Assembly (NCBI GenBank): GCA_905221605.1
Contig: CAJNDS010002385.1
Span: 114,501 to 178,500 of the forward strand
Source of the DNA: Symbiodinium natans
Taxonomy: Eukaryota > Sar > Dinophyceae > Suessiales > Symbiodiniaceae
DNA length: 64,000 nt
Direction: 5' to 3'
Of the stretch, positions 10,372-21,100 are shown in pieces. Every line of letters starts with the position of its first letter. The first letter of the stretch is position 1. A model generated the notes under the pieces. The model did not search any database and was not told the origin of the DNA. It saw only the letters and a list, made by a program, of their open reading frames with translations. The translations under genes and the position numbers were made by a program.

Positions 10372-10609
10372 GACTTGCCTCTTTGACAGCCAGGGCTGCA
10401 TCAGCAGCCTGGGGATCGAGGACGGAGCCGACTACCCGAATGGCGATTCTTGCCAGATCGCGGTGGCCTCGGACAACACACGCCCCATCAACGTGATCGC
10501 CTTCCAGACGGAGTCTCAATATGATGAGCTCGTCGTGAATGGGGTGGCCTACAGCGGTTCGGATGGACCGGCAAGCGTTGTGCCGACCGAGGACATCTTC
10601 TGGGCATCG
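10372..10609 (+). CDS. CUB-like module 6, core exon
   Basis: TCLFDSQGCISSLGIEDG, YPNGDSCQIAVASDN, INVIAFQTESQYDELVVNGV, then PASVVPTEDIFWAS. GA donor before the Asp codon (GATCCTTGG). A second possible donor, GTGAGATG, lies 20 bp further on. Confidence 0.8.
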
Positions 10610-10675
10610 GATCCTTGGCTACCCGGAAGGTGAGATGTGTGGATTTGCGGAATCATGGTTCTGGCATGTTTCGGA

Positions 10676-10739
10676 CCCTAAACCCTACATCCTAAACCCT
10701 AAACCCTAAACCCTAAACCCTAAACCCTAAACTCTAACC
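10676..10739. repeat. Short CCCTAAA array upstream of module 6 tail exon
   Basis: About nine CCCTAAA-type heptamers between the module 6 core and tail exons, about 35 bp before the acceptor. Confidence 0.8.
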
Positions 10740-10774
10740 CTGTCTTGCCTTGAAGCAGCTGCGACAAACGAAAG

Positions 10775-10842
10775 GACGGAAGTGTCGCGGATGCCGGCTG
10801 GAGGATTTGTCTTGGATCTGATGCGTTTTGGCCAGCACCCAG
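10775..10842 (+). CDS. CUB-like module 6, tail exon
   Basis: AAAG acceptor, then DGSVADAGWRICLGSDAF and WPAP, ending in phase 2 at a GC donor. Confidence 0.65.
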
Positions 10843-13019
10843 GCCCCCCTTTAAACTTTCACAAAACCCCAGAACCCCGACCTAAACCCTAAACCCTAAA
10901 CCCTAAACCCTAAACCCTAAACCTAAACCCTAAACCCCAAACCCTAAACCCTAAACCCGACACCCGACACCAAAGGGTTCCACGCATTCGGGTGAGAAAC
11001 CTCAATTCCTTAAAGCCGAAGACCTCAGCCCAGACCCAAGGGTTTGAGGATTCTTCTGGGGTTTAGGGGTGCCCTAGACTTTACCCCAAGCCCTAAGCCC
11101 TAAACCCCTTACCCCCCAAACCCCAAACCCTAAGCCCTAAACCCTAAACCCTAAACCCCAAACCCTTAAACCCTGCACCAGTCTCAGGTGGTCTTCCCGT
11201 GGAACGTTGCGTCTGGGCCTGGGCCTCGGGACTTGAAAGGGCTCTGGTGGGCCCCTTTTCTAGCCTTTGGGGTTTCGGGTGTTGGGGCTTAGGGTTTAGG
11301 GTTTAGGGTTTCGCGTTTAGGGTTTAGGGTGTAGGGTTTAGGGCCTTTACTTGGGGTTTAGGGACATTCGGGAAACCTTTAAGGTTTAGTGAGCTTTAGC
11401 GTTCAAGGGCCACATGCCTCCAAGGGCTTCCAAGGGCTTTCAAGGGGCTCCAAGGAGCAAGGGCCTCCCTAAGCCCTAAACCCTAAACCCTAAACCCTAA
11501 ACCCTAAACCCTAAACCCTAAACCCTAAACCCTAAACCCTAAACCGCCTCCTTGGATTTAGGTTTTTCTGGCTCGGATCTGGGAACTCCTGGAGACCTCA
11601 TTAAGCTTCCTCCAGGGGCCTTCGCAGCCTCCAAAGCTTCCGAAGCCCATTCTGGTCAAGTCCACCCCATTTAGGGTTTAGGGTTGAGGGTTCAGGGCTA
11701 GGGTTTAGGGTTTAGGGTTTAGGGTTTAGGGTTTAGGGTTTAGGGTTTAGGGTTTAGGGTTTAGGGTTTAGGGTTTAGGGTTTAGGGTTTAGGGTTTAGG
11801 GTTTAGGGTTTAGGGTTTAGGGTTTAGGGTTTAGGGCAACCCTTTCAGACCTAGTTTTGGGTCAAGGGAGGTCGTATTTTCAAATTTTCAAGTATTCGGA
11901 GACGCACCTTTGTTGAAATTCCGCCCCCCGTTTAAGCTGCTTGTTCCAGGTTCCGCAAGGAGGCCCCGTGGGGGGTGTCAAGCAGGCCCCAATACTTAGC
12001 CAAAAGTGGCTGATTCCATGAACCCATCATTTTCGGATCGTTTCAAGTTGCCCGGAAAATTCGGGGTCCTTCCAGGGCCTTCCACGGTCGTCCAAGGGCC
12101 TTTGCCTAGGCCCCTTGGGACAGGTGTCAAGGAGGCCGCGTGGTGGTGTACCCAGGGCTCGATTCCAGTTAAATCATGCAAGGAATTCGCTGATGAATAT
12201 GATTCTACTCTTATAAGGAGTGATATTTTTTGTGCCGAAGATTCCAAAGCCTTTATGATTAAAAATATTTCACAAGTGATAGAAAAGATAAAAGGGGGCA
12301 AAGATGAAAGATATAGAATAATATGATCGATTAAGAAGGGCCAAAAATGCGTATACCATTAACAGGCTCTTTTTGTTCGTTCATATATTCACTCACAGTA
12401 TTATGATTAGAGAGAACACCAAGAGAGCGAACAATATTACAATTTCCCACTGTTAATCCGATTATCCCATTCACTTAAAAATTCGTATTTTCCCGCGTAC
12501 GGCCACAGATTTTGGGCTTGTAGTGCCTTTCAAGGTTCTGACAAGTGCTTCCCAGTGCCTTTAAAGCTTGCAAAGGTGTTTGAAGGAGCTTTTCAAGCCT
12601 CCCAGAAGCTTCGATGCCTTTCAGGGGTCTTCCAGGGGGACCCCCTCGGCCTTTTCACGAGCTAGTTTTTGAAGGGGGGGGGGGTTGTGTTATTCACTTC
12701 TCCAAGCCTTCGTTAAGACTCCGACCCCTCCGAAGAAAGTTTGCCTTCAGAAAAGCTTCTCTATAGGGGTCAAGGACTCCCGTAGTAGTCGGAGACCCCC
12801 CGCAGCCACAGCTCTGACCTCCCCTTGAAAGGACAATTTGCTTTCAACAAATGATGCCAACCACCTAAACCCCAAACCCCAAACCCCAAACCCCAAACCC
12901 CAAACCCCAAACCCCAAACCCCAAACCCCAAACCCCAAACCCCAAACCCCAAACCCCAAACCCCAAACTCCAAACCCCAAACCCTAAACCCCAAACCCCA
13001 AACACCAAGACCTTCTCAG
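10843..13019. other. Long intron: telomere-like arrays, orphan intronic motif and AT-rich island
   Basis: CCCTAAA at 10881-10970, 11090-11175 and 11469-11545; TTTAGGG at 11290-11345 and 11681-11836; CCCCAAA at 12866-13002, ending 17 bp before the acceptor. At 11199 is a copy of the motif that precedes CUB core exons, but no core exon follows, so a module may have been lost here. An AT-rich segment (about 12170-12490) differs sharply in composition and lies inside the open frame noted separately. Confidence 0.6.
12006..12326 (+). other. Unassigned 106-codon open frame in AT-rich island
   Basis: The C-terminal half (ADEYDSTLIRSDIFCAEDSK, then FMIKNISQVIEKIKGGKDE) has protein-like, Lys/Ile-rich composition unlike the GC-rich exons around it. 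It sits within an intron of the large gene. Possibly an inserted fragment of foreign or organellar-type DNA. I cannot name a family, and the first half is low-confidence. Confidence 0.3.
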
Positions 13020-13085
13020 GAGCTGCACCATGGACTCCAACGGCTGCATCAGCAGCACCTACTATGGTCTTGACGACTACCCGAG
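13020..13085 (+). CDS. CUB-like module 7, core exon a
   Basis: SCTMDSNGCISSTYYGLD, DYP. Ends CCG-AG and joins G-AAT at 13497 in frame (YPRNDEC). GAGGA occurs on both sides, so a GA donor is used here too. Confidence 0.7.
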
Positions 13086-13167
13086 GACTGCAGAGCGCCG
13101 AGGGCTTTTTTAAGGATTTCGGGTGGCATGGTTCGCTCGTTTTTGGTAGTTTTTTTAGAGGGTTTGT

Positions 13168-13276
13168 TTAGGGTTTAGGGTTTAGGGTTTAGGGTTTGTT
13201 TAGGGTTTAGGGTTTAGGGTTTAGGGTTTAGGGTTTAGGGTTTAGGGTTTAGGGTTTAGGGTTTAGGGTTTGTTTA
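13168..13276 (+). repeat. TTTAGGG array downstream of module 7 exon a
   Basis: About 14 heptamers with two GTTTAGGG-spaced interruptions. Confidence 0.85.
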
Positions 13277-13496
13277 GGGCTTAGGGCTGAGGGCCTTCTT
13301 GTTGGGGCGTTGGAGTGTCAGTGGCGGCCTGGATTGGGCTTCAGGGTGTTTTTTAATCAGTTTGTTTGGACTTCAGGACTTGAGCTGGGTGTAGGGTTTG
13401 GGGCGCTTGGCTTGGGGGTGTGGGGTTGAAGGCGCAGGGTTTAGGATTTCAGGGTTTAGGATTTCAGGGTTCAGCCTGGCCTGGCATGGATGAGAG

Positions 13497-13674
13497 GAAT
13501 GACGAATGCATTATCACCGTTTCCCCGGAGAACAAGAGGGCCATCGCTGTGTTCTACTTTGATACAGATAACGGTGACGTCATCTACGTGAACGGCGTTG
13601 CGTATGGGGGACCTGAGATCACTGATGGGCCCGTCAGCGGCATTGTGCCGACGGAGGATATAACGTGGTATGCC
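13497..13674 (+). CDS. CUB-like module 7, core exon b
   Basis: NDECIITVSPENKRAIAVFY, FDTDNGDVIYVNGVAYGG, then GIVPTEDITWYA. Compared with sister modules it carries a short insertion (PEITDGPVS) before GIVP. GA donor before the Asp codon (GATGCTCGG). Confidence 0.78.
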
Positions 13675-13800
13675 GATGCTCGGCTGCAAAGGGTGTAGGG
13701 TGTGCGCGCAGCACTCGTCACGTGCTTTCGCGCAAGCTCTGAATGCAAAGCTGCTCAACCTCAAGACCCAAACCCCACCTAAGCAGTCTGCGCAGCCAAG

Positions 13801-13862
13801 GATGAAACCCAAGGATATAGCGCTAAAAAACAAGGGTGGAAGCTCTGCTTATCCGAGGCAAG
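13801..13862 (+). CDS. CUB-like module 7, tail exon
   Basis: CCAAG acceptor, then DETQGYSAKKQGWKLCLSEA, ending GCA-AG in phase 2. The linker before GW is longer than in other modules. Confidence 0.65.
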
Positions 13863-14995
13863 TTGGGGTTCTTAGAGGGCATTCGGGGGGGGGGCGGGGT
13901 GGGGGTGGGGGCTTAGGACCCTAACCCTCGGAAGGTCGCACCTTAAGCCCTCTTTGAGCTGAACATCCAGCTTTGGGCTGGCGCTCAACTCAAAACGCTC
14001 AAGGGTTTTTGGGGCTTGAGGAATGGAGGTTCGCGTGTACAGGCCGAACTCATCCGAACAGGGTTCAAGGGTTTAGGGTTTAGGGTCTAGGGTTTAGGGT
14101 CTAGGGTATTCAGGATCGGGCTTCAGAAGCTAGTAAACCACCAAAAACAAGAACACATCGTAATGATAAGAGTTTCAATATTGTCTAGTGAATTAATTCT
14201 CTAGACTAAAGTGAAAACCATACGTTAAGCCGAGCAAGAGGTGCTTTTAACACGAAAGAAAGTAGTTCAGTGAGAAGAAAACTCCAGTCCAACAATAAAT
14301 GCGAAGCCCCATGGGGAATTTTTGCAAGGGTGATAATCATGGTGACTCGACTCACAACCCCATTTAGGTACACACCAGAGGCAAATCATCCAATTCTAAC
14401 ATTTCCTGTGTGAAAAAACCCTTAACCCTAAACCCTAAACCCTAAACCCTAAACCTTAAACCCTGAACCCTAAACCCTCATCCTGAGAAAGGACGGGACA
14501 GGAGTTGGAAGAGATGTTGTACCATAAGAGTCCATGTGCCCACCAATCAGTGCGTGATGTGACTGCAACCCTAAACCCTAGCCCTAAACCCTAAACCCTA
14601 AACCCTAAACCCCTAAACCCCTAAACCCCTAAACCCTCAACCCTAAGTCATCCCAAGGGCCCCATCCACCAAGGGCTCCTTTGGCCTGCTCATGGTCTCT
14701 ACATAGTATAAGCGGTCACGTTTTGGAATGATGGTCCGCTTTTGGGGTCACGATTATAAGTATGGCCCCGAATGTTTCGGGTACCCCAAAAGGGTCACCA
14801 TAGTCTTAGAGAGCCGACCACAGATGATACCATTTCGAGCCCCCCAACAAAGAGCTTCTAGACTCCCCCCTAAACCCTAATTAAACCCTAAACCCTAAAC
14901 CCTAAACCCTAAACCCTAAACCCTAAACCCTAAACCCTAAACCCTAAACCCTAAACCCGAAAAAATAAACCCTAAACCCGAAACCTCTCTTCATA
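13863..14995. other. Intron, proximal part, with several CCCTAAA arrays
   Basis: G-run near 13886; TTTAGGG/TCTAGGG at 14068-14108; CCCTAAA at 14418-14480, 14570-14650 and 14870-14980. The rest is unassigned. Confidence 0.6.
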
Positions 14996-15016
14996 TATAT
15001 ATATATATATATATTT

Positions 15017-15290
15017 AAACCCTAAAGAGTTCGTCGAATAAGCCAAGTTCTTCGTCGAATGAGCCAAGTCCTTCGTCGAATAAGCCAAGTCCTTCGTCGA
15101 ATAAGCCAAGTCCCTCGTCGAATAAGCCAAGTCCTTCGTCGAAAAAGCCAAGTCCTTCGTCGAATAAGCCAAGTCCTTCGTCGAATAAGCCAAGTCCTTC
15201 GTCGAATAAGCCAAGTCCTTCGTCGAATAAGCCAAGTCCTTTGTCGAATAAGCCAAGCCCTTCGTCGATTAAGTCCTTCGTCGATTTAGG
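15017..15290. repeat. 21-bp tandem repeat
   Basis: About 12 copies of AAGCCAAGTCCTTCGTCGAA plus T, a few bases diverged per copy. The length is a multiple of three, so long open frames appear on both strands as a by-product. Lies in an intron. Confidence 0.85.
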
Positions 15291-15349
15291 CAGATGGGTC
15301 AAATGGGTTTGGTGCGAGGGTGGGGTGGGGAGCCTCCCCGGGGTTCCAA

Positions 15350-17065
15350 AAATTCTTCTGGGGTCTAATGTTAAGGGTTCAGGAATCTCAATTTCTGTAA
15401 TTTTCTTCATTTTCTTGGTTTTTTATTGTTTTTGTTTCGTTTGGGTGCCTGGGGGAGCTTCTGAGGGCCTCCTTGAGCTTCTGGGAGCCTCGCGGGGTCC
15501 CAAAAACTCTTCTGGGGTCTAATGTTAAGGGTTCAGGAATCTCAATTTCTGTAATTTTCTTCATTTTTCTTGGTTTTTTATTGCTTTTGTTTCGTTTGGG
15601 TGCCAGGGGGAGCTTCTGGGGGCCTCCTTGAGCTTCTGGGAGCCTCCCGGGGTCCAAAAAACTCTTCTGGGGTCTAATGTTAGGGGTTCAGGAATCTCAA
15701 TTTCTGTAATTTTCTTCATTTTCTTGGTTTTTTATTGTTTTTGTTTCGTTTGGGTGCCTGGGGGAGCTTCTGGGGCCTTGAGCTTCTGGGAGCCTCCCGG
15801 GATCCAAAAAACTCTTTTGGGGTCTAATGTTAAGGGTTCAGGAATCTCAATTTCTGTAATTTTCTTCATTTTCTTGGTTTTTTATTGTTTTTGTTTCGTT
15901 TGGGTGCCTGGGGGAGCTTCTGAGGGCCTCCTTGAGCTTCTGGGAGCCTCGCGGGGTCCAAAAAACTCTTCCAGGGTCTAATGTTAAGGGTTCAGGAATC
16001 TCAATTTCTGTAATTTTCTTCATTTTTCTTGGTTTTTTATTGCTTTTGTTTCGTTTGGGTGCCAGGGGGAGCTTCTGGGGGCCTCCTTGAGCTTCTGGGA
16101 GCCTCCCGGGGTCCAACAAACTCTTCTGGGGTCTAATGTTAAGGGTTCAGGAATCTCAATTTCTGTAATTTTCTTCATTTTTTTTTTTGTTTTTTGTTGT
16201 TTTTGTTTCGTTTGGGTGCCTGGGGGAGCTTCTGGGGGCCTCCTTGTGCTTCTGGGAGCCTCGCGGGGTCCAAAAAACTCTTCTGGGGTTTAATGTTAAG
16301 GGTTCAGGAATCTCAATTTCTGTAATTTTTTTTTCATATTTCTTGGTTTTTTATTGTTTTTGTTTCGTTTGGGTGCCTGGGGGAGCTTCTGGGGGCCTCC
16401 TTGAGCTTCTGGGAGCCTCCCCGGGGTCCAAAAAAGGGTCCAAAAAACTCTTCTGGGGTCTAATGTTAAGGGTTCAGGAATCTAAATTTCTGAAATTTTC
16501 TTCTTTTTTCTTGGCTTTTTATTGTTCTTGTTTCGTTTGGGTGCCTGGGGGAGCTTCTGGGGGCCTCCTTGAGCTTCTGGGAGCCTCCTGGGGTCCAAAA
16601 AACTCTTCTGGGGTCTAATGTTAAGGGTTCAGGAATCTCAACTTCTGTAATTTTCTTCATTTTCGTGGTTTTTTATTGTTTTTGTTTCGTTTGGGTGCCT
16701 GGGGGAGCTTCTGGGGGCCTCCTTGAGCTTCTGGGAGCCTCCCCGGGGTCCAAAAAACTCTTCCAGGGTCTAATGTTAAGGGTTCAGGAATCTCAATTTC
16801 TGTAATTTTCTTCATTTTCTTGGTTTTTTGTTGTTTTTGTTTCGTTTGGGTGCCTGGGGGGGCTTCTGGGGGCCTCCTTGAGCTTCTGGGAGCCTCCCGG
16901 GTCCAACAAACTCTTCTGGGGTCTAATGTTAAGGGTTCAGGAATCTCAATTTCTGTAATTTTCTTCATTTTTCTTGGTTTTTTTATTGTTCTTGTTTCGT
17001 TTGGGTGCCTGGGGGAGCTTCTGGGGGCCTCCTTGAGCTTCTGGGAGCCTCCCCGGAGTCCCAAA
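15350..17065. repeat. About 155-bp tandem repeat, about 11 copies
   Basis: Each unit has the words TCTAATGTTAAGGGTTCAGG, a T-rich stretch (TTTTCTTCATTT, GGTTTTTTATTG), TTTGGGTGCCTGGGGGAGC and CTTGAGCTTCTGGGAGCCTC. Copies are highly alike, implying recent amplification. Wholly intronic. Confidence 0.85.
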
Positions 17066-17284
17066 ACAGGAATCTCATTTTTTGTTTGGCTTTTCCTTAT
17101 TGTATTTCTTTTGGGAGCTTTGGAGAGCTTTTGGAACAAATGGGTGCCAAGCGAGGGTTTCTGCAAAGCTGCGTACGATCACGAATAGAAATTTTATATT
17201 TTCGTAATGTTATGGGACCCTCTGGGCGGGTGGGGTTTTGTCTGGTCGTACCCCTTCTAAACTAGTAATGTCCTGGCCCTGCCA

Positions 17285-17407
17285 ATCCTAAACCCTAAAC
17301 CCTAAACCCTAAACCCTAAACCCTCAACCCTCAACCCTAAACCCTAAACCCTAAACCCTAAACCCTAAACCCTAAACCCTAAACCTTAAACCCTAAACCC
17401 TAAACCC
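17285..17407. repeat. CCCTAAA array
   Basis: About 17 heptamers between the 155-bp satellite and module 8. Confidence 0.85.
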
Positions 17408-17668
17408 AGAAAGCCGCCCCTGCAGGATGCTGGAGACCAGCCGCCCCTCTGGACGGTGGAGTCGGGGCCAGGGTCTCAAGCGACTAGAGGGGGGGACCCC
17501 TCTAAGGGACCGTTTAGGGTTTAGGGTTTAGGGTTTAGGGTTTAGGGTTTGTAGGGAATAAGATCAAGGGTCCCTTCCAGGGGGTCCCTCCCCTTTTGGG
17601 CCCGAAAGGGTCTTTGTTGCATAAGCAGAGGGTCACGAAGCTCTTCGGTCCTGTTACCCTGGGTTCAG

Positions 17669-17786
17669 GCCATGCTTCGTCTACGGGGAATGCATCACCA
17701 GCGGCAACTACCCCGGACACTACATGGCGAGCACCAGCTGCGTGTTCTCGGCCCTGGCCTTCGATGTACAAAGTCCTTTGCATATC
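17669..17786 (+). CDS. CUB-like module 8, core exon a
   Basis: CFVYGECITSGNYPGHYMAS, SCVFSALAFD, QSPLHI. This module belongs to a second subtype (also modules 9 and 10), with (C)x(4)GxCIT and a CxFS strand. It ends before the Asp codon (GA donor) and joins GAT-GTC at 17917. Confidence 0.75.
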
Positions 17787-17916
17787 GACGCCTGTCTCAG
17801 ACCTTGTGTGTAGGCCTGTTTGGCAAGGCACCCCACAACCCCCAAACCCATAGACCCTAAGCATTTGAACCCTAAAGCCCAAACCCTGGCAAGCCCCAGC
17901 CTGTGTATGTCACAAG

Positions 17917-18036
17917 GATGTCGTGGACTTCTCCACTGAGTTGGGATGGGATGAGATGGTTGTCAACGGCAAACGTTACTCGGGCACTCGGGGGCCTGCC
18001 GGAATCGTGCCGCAAGGGAGCATCACCTGGACTGCG
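17917..18036 (+). CDS. CUB-like module 8, core exon b
   Basis: DVVDFSTELGWDEMVVNGKR, then YSGTRGPAGIVPQGSITWTA. The next codon is GAG, not GAC/GAT as in modules 1-7, but the donor dinucleotide is still GA. Confidence 0.78.
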
Positions 18037-18094
18037 GAGACCAGCCTCGAACACAGCAAGACTTGAAATTCCTGAACTCTCGGCCTAGACCATG

Positions 18095-18318
18095 AGCTCG
18101 CTTGACTCCCTTCACTCCCTGAACTCCCTGAACTCCCTTAAGTTCCTTATCTCCCTCAACTCCCTCCCTGAACTCCCTGAACTCCCTTAAGTTCCTTATC
18201 TTCCTCAACTCCCTCAACTCCCTCAACTCCCTCAACTCCCTCAACTCCCTCAACTCCCTCAACTCCCTTAACTCCCTCAACTCCCTCAACTCCCTCAACT
18301 CCCTTAACTCCCTAAACC
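18095..18318. repeat. 9-bp tandem repeat (CTCCCTCAA)
   Basis: About 20 copies with CTCCCTTAA and CTCCCTGAA variants, directly after module 8 core exon b, within the intron. Confidence 0.85.
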
Positions 18319-18479
18319 GACACACCCCAAGCACCATCAACTTTCGAAGCCTCTTTACGGTTTTAAACTGGTGAGACACATGTTAATTCTCTAAATTTCG
18401 GATCCCTTTTTGGGTACCCCATCTAGTACCCATACGAAAAGGACCCCAAAAGGGACCCCTTTTCCAGAACTACCCGCGC

Positions 18480-18567
18480 ACCCTAAACCCTAAACCCTAA
18501 GCCCTAAACCCTAAACCCTAAACCCTAAACCCTAAGCCCTAAACCCTAAACCCTAAACCCTAAGCCC
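18480..18567. repeat. CCCTAAA array before module 8 tail exon
   Basis: CCCTAAA/CCCTAAG heptamers ending 10 bp before the acceptor. Confidence 0.85.
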
Positions 18568-18577
18568 ATCATCTGAG

Positions 18578-18628
18578 GACGCGGCAACGGAAGGTCCCGG
18601 CTGGACGATCTGCCTTCGACCGGGCGAG
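18578..18628 (+). CDS. CUB-like module 8, tail exon
   Basis: TCTGAG acceptor, then DAATEGPGWTICLRPGE. It ends at GAG with a GC donor. The same PGE/GC-donor end occurs after modules 9 and 10, each leading into a MAM domain. Confidence 0.72.
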
Positions 18629-18659
18629 GCGCGGCGATGTCCGTGGTTTCCGGGTCGGT

Positions 18660-18903
18660 TGGGGTTTAGGGTTTGGGGTGTAGGGTTTCGGGTTTAGGGT
18701 TTAGGGTTCGGGGTGCTGCATCTCTTCAGTTCTGTTCGGGACAAAGGCTTCTGCTGTAGCATCCTTGGGTCTTTCTCTTGTGGCTTTGAGAGGCTGACCT
18801 GCAGCCCTAAACCCTAAACCCTAAACCCTAAACCCTAAACCCTAAACCCTAAACCCTAAACCCTAAACCCTAAACCCTAAACCCTAAACCCTAAACCCTG
18901 AAC
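18660..18903. repeat. Intron with head-to-head telomere-like arrays
   Basis: TTTAGGG-type units at 18660-18708 (donor side) and CCCTAAA at 18805-18903 (acceptor side, ending 3 bp before the CAG acceptor). A clear example of the inverted arrangement seen in many introns here. Confidence 0.85.
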
Positions 18904-18906
18904 CAG

Positions 18907-18942
18907 GCTGCCTTCGAGACAGTCGGCTGCAGCTTCGAGTTG
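18907..18942 (+). CDS. MAM domain 1, first exon
   Basis: AAFETVGCSFEL, joined in phase 0 to DSCLWFNTG at 19161. GACTCTTG at the donor and GATTCGTG at the acceptor look like a decayed duplication encoding the same Asp-Ser-Cys. GA donor. MAM domains are extracellular adhesion modules of about 160-170 residues opening with C.FE...C.W. Confidence 0.68.
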
Positions 18943-19160
18943 GACTCTTGGTAGCCCAGTGGTACCCTTTACCCCTTTTTGGGCTCTGGTTTCCCTAAAC
19001 CCTAAACCCTAAACCCTAAACCCTAAACCCTAAACCCTAAACCCTAAACCCTAAGCCTTAAACCCGAAACCCTAAACCCGAAACCCACCCCGAAACCCCA
19101 AAACCCTTCACCCTCAACGCCAAGAAGGGTGCCCCCTTATTCTAAGATGGTTCTACCAAG

Positions 19161-19727
19161 GATTCGTGCCTCTGGTTCAACACAGGCAGCTTCTCTTGGG
19201 AGCGTGTCGCCGGCCAGGCCCAAGACGGAGGGCGGTTCTTGGAGGCGGCAGGGCAAGTGGCGGACAACCAAACCTTCGTCCTCGAGGGGCCGCTCTTCAG
19301 CGCCGCCAAGAAGAAGGCCCTGCTCTTCGCCTACAAGCTTTCTGGCTCGAGCTCGGTGTCGTTGAATGTGGAGCACCGGGCGTCAGAGGCGAACTGGTCG
19401 AGCATCTTTTCCAAGGTGGGGGACACAGGTGCTTCGTGGCAGTTCGCTTCCATCAGGGTCCCCGATGGCACCGTCGCCGTTCGTGTGCTCGCAAGCCTCT
19501 CCACAGCAGAGGAGTCAGTGAAGCTTGACTCGATCCTGGCAGTGGACGAAGTGCCCAGTCTGGAGAACGTCACTTGCGACTTTGAGTACGGCTTCTGTGA
19601 CTGGTCGGCTGGCACAGTGCATCGCTGGCAGCGCACATGGGTCGAAACCCCGTCGCCGCACACCGGGCCACAAGAGGCCTATGAGGGCTGGTCGTACATC
19701 TACACGGAGGCCAATGCTGGCAACGAG
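19161..19727 (+). CDS. MAM domain 1 (rest) and start of MAM domain 2
   Basis: DSCLWFNTGSFSWERVAGQA, then FVLEGPLFSAAKKK, LFAYKLSGSSSVSLNVEH, GDTGASWQFASIRVPDG and ESVKLDSI complete MAM1. NVTCDFEYGFCDWSAG starts MAM2. It ends at NE with a GC donor followed by GGTTCTCTCT. The motif order (C.FE, C.W, LEG/SP.F, FAY, LDSI) fits the MAM family. Two alternating subtypes are visible: A (CLWF, YKLSGSSS) and B (CDW/CGW, FAYH). Confidence 0.85.
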
Positions 19728-19733
19728 GCAGGT

Positions 19734-19866
19734 TCTCTCTCTCTCTCTCTCTCCATGTCTCTGTGTCCAAGGTCTAGATGTACCGGAGCATGCAGTCATC
19801 AGAGTGTTCAGATGTGTTTGTGTGAGTGTGTGTGTGTGTGGATGTGAGTGTGAGTGAAAGAGGGAC
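19734..19866. repeat. CT and GT microsatellites in a short intron
   Basis: A CT run follows the donor directly, and a GT-rich stretch lies near 19820-19858. Confidence 0.7.
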
Positions 19867-19933
19867 AGCGCCATTCCTCTTTTGTTTCTTCTTGTTTGGG
19901 CCCCTCCGAGATCCTCCGCCAAGTGTCTGGCAG

Positions 19934-20404
19934 GACTTCTTCCTGACAAGTCCGCTGTTCGGAAGTGCGAGCGGGATGCACCTCCACTTTGCCTATCACA
20001 TGTTCGGTGCAGACATGGGGAGCTTGCGCCTTGAATCTTGGAACAACACTGCCTGGACCCGGGTGTGGTCGCGAGAAGGGTCCCAGTTGTCTTGGTGGAA
20101 GACGGCCATCGTGGCAGTTCCCGAGGATGCGGAGCTGCTTCGCTTCGTCGGCACGACAGGCAATGGCGAGGCCGGCGACATGTGCCTGGACGTGATTGGC
20201 TTCGGTGTTCCCACCGTGAGGTTCACGGAGATCACGTGCAGCTTCGAGCTTGACTCGTGCCTTTGGCTCAACACCGGCAACTTCTCTTGGGACCGTCTCG
20301 CCGGCCCGGCCCATGACGGAGGGTGGTTCCTGGAGGCCGCAAGCGATGCGCCCGGCCAACTATTCGTCCTTGAGGGACCACACCTCAACAACGACACGGG
20401 CAAG
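19934..20404 (+). CDS. MAM domain 2 (rest) and start of MAM domain 3
   Basis: DFFLTSPLFGSASGMHLHFA, YHMFGADMGSLRLES, EDAELLRFVGTTG, CLDVIGFGVPTV, then ITCSFELDSCLWLNTGNFSW opens MAM3 and FVLEGPHLNNDTGK closes the exon. GC donor. The CAAGG pentamer occurs at both ends of the following intron. Confidence 0.85.
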
Positions 20405-20565
20405 GCGGGCTCTCCGTAGTCAGTGGTGCCTGCACCTATCTGGCCCTTCCTTCACCTGTCTCTCTCTCTCTTTTTCTCTCTCTCTCTCTTTCTTTCGTTC
20501 CCTCTTTTTTTCTTTTCTCTCTCTCTCTCTCTCTCTCTTTCTTTCTCGTGATTGCAACTGTCAAG

Positions 20566-20961
20566 GTCTTGTCTTTTGCCTACAAGTTGTCTGGCTCGAG
20601 CTCGGTGGCCTTGAAGGTGGAGCACAAGACGTCGACGGATGACTGGTCGGGCCTGTTCGTGAGGACTGGCGACACGGGCTCTTCGTGGCAGCTTGTGTCC
20701 ATCAGGGTCCCCCAAGAAGCAGTCGGGCTCCGGCTGCTTAGCGGCGGCGGGGCTGGAGATGTAGTGAGGCTGGACAATTTGCAGGGCACGGAAGCTGCCT
20801 GGACAGATATTGCTTGCAGTTTCGAGACAGACTTCTGTGGGTGGGAGAGCACAGGGCTAATCGGGTGGTCCCGAGATCGTGAAGACTTGTGGGCTCCTGA
20901 TCTGGACGAAGTCAGTTTCTACGAAGGCAGCGGGGACGTCTGGGCGTGGTCCAACTCTCAG
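20566..20961 (+). CDS. MAM domain 3 (rest) and start of MAM domain 4
   Basis: VLSFAYKLSGSSSVALKVEH, KTSTDDWSGLFVRTGDTG, VVRLDNLQG, then IACSFETDFCGWESTG opens MAM4. Ends SNSQ before GAGCAG (GA donor), the same position and phase as the other NE/Q-to-(L)TSP introns. The preceding intron is a long CT-rich tract (about 20458-20550). Confidence 0.85.
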
Positions 20962-21100
20962 GAGCAGGGAGCAAAAGGGCACAGTCCCAAACACTTAAAT
21001 GGCTCAGTAGTGCACTTAGAGCCTTAGGCCTCGGTGTGTCGAAAGTCAGAACAGAAGGGAACAAAACAGAACAGGAAGACCCCCGTCATCTTGTCTGCAG

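Noticed and set aside
14972-15410. Long open frames on both strands
   Set aside because: They are translations of the 21-bp repeat (a multiple of three); no independent coding evidence.
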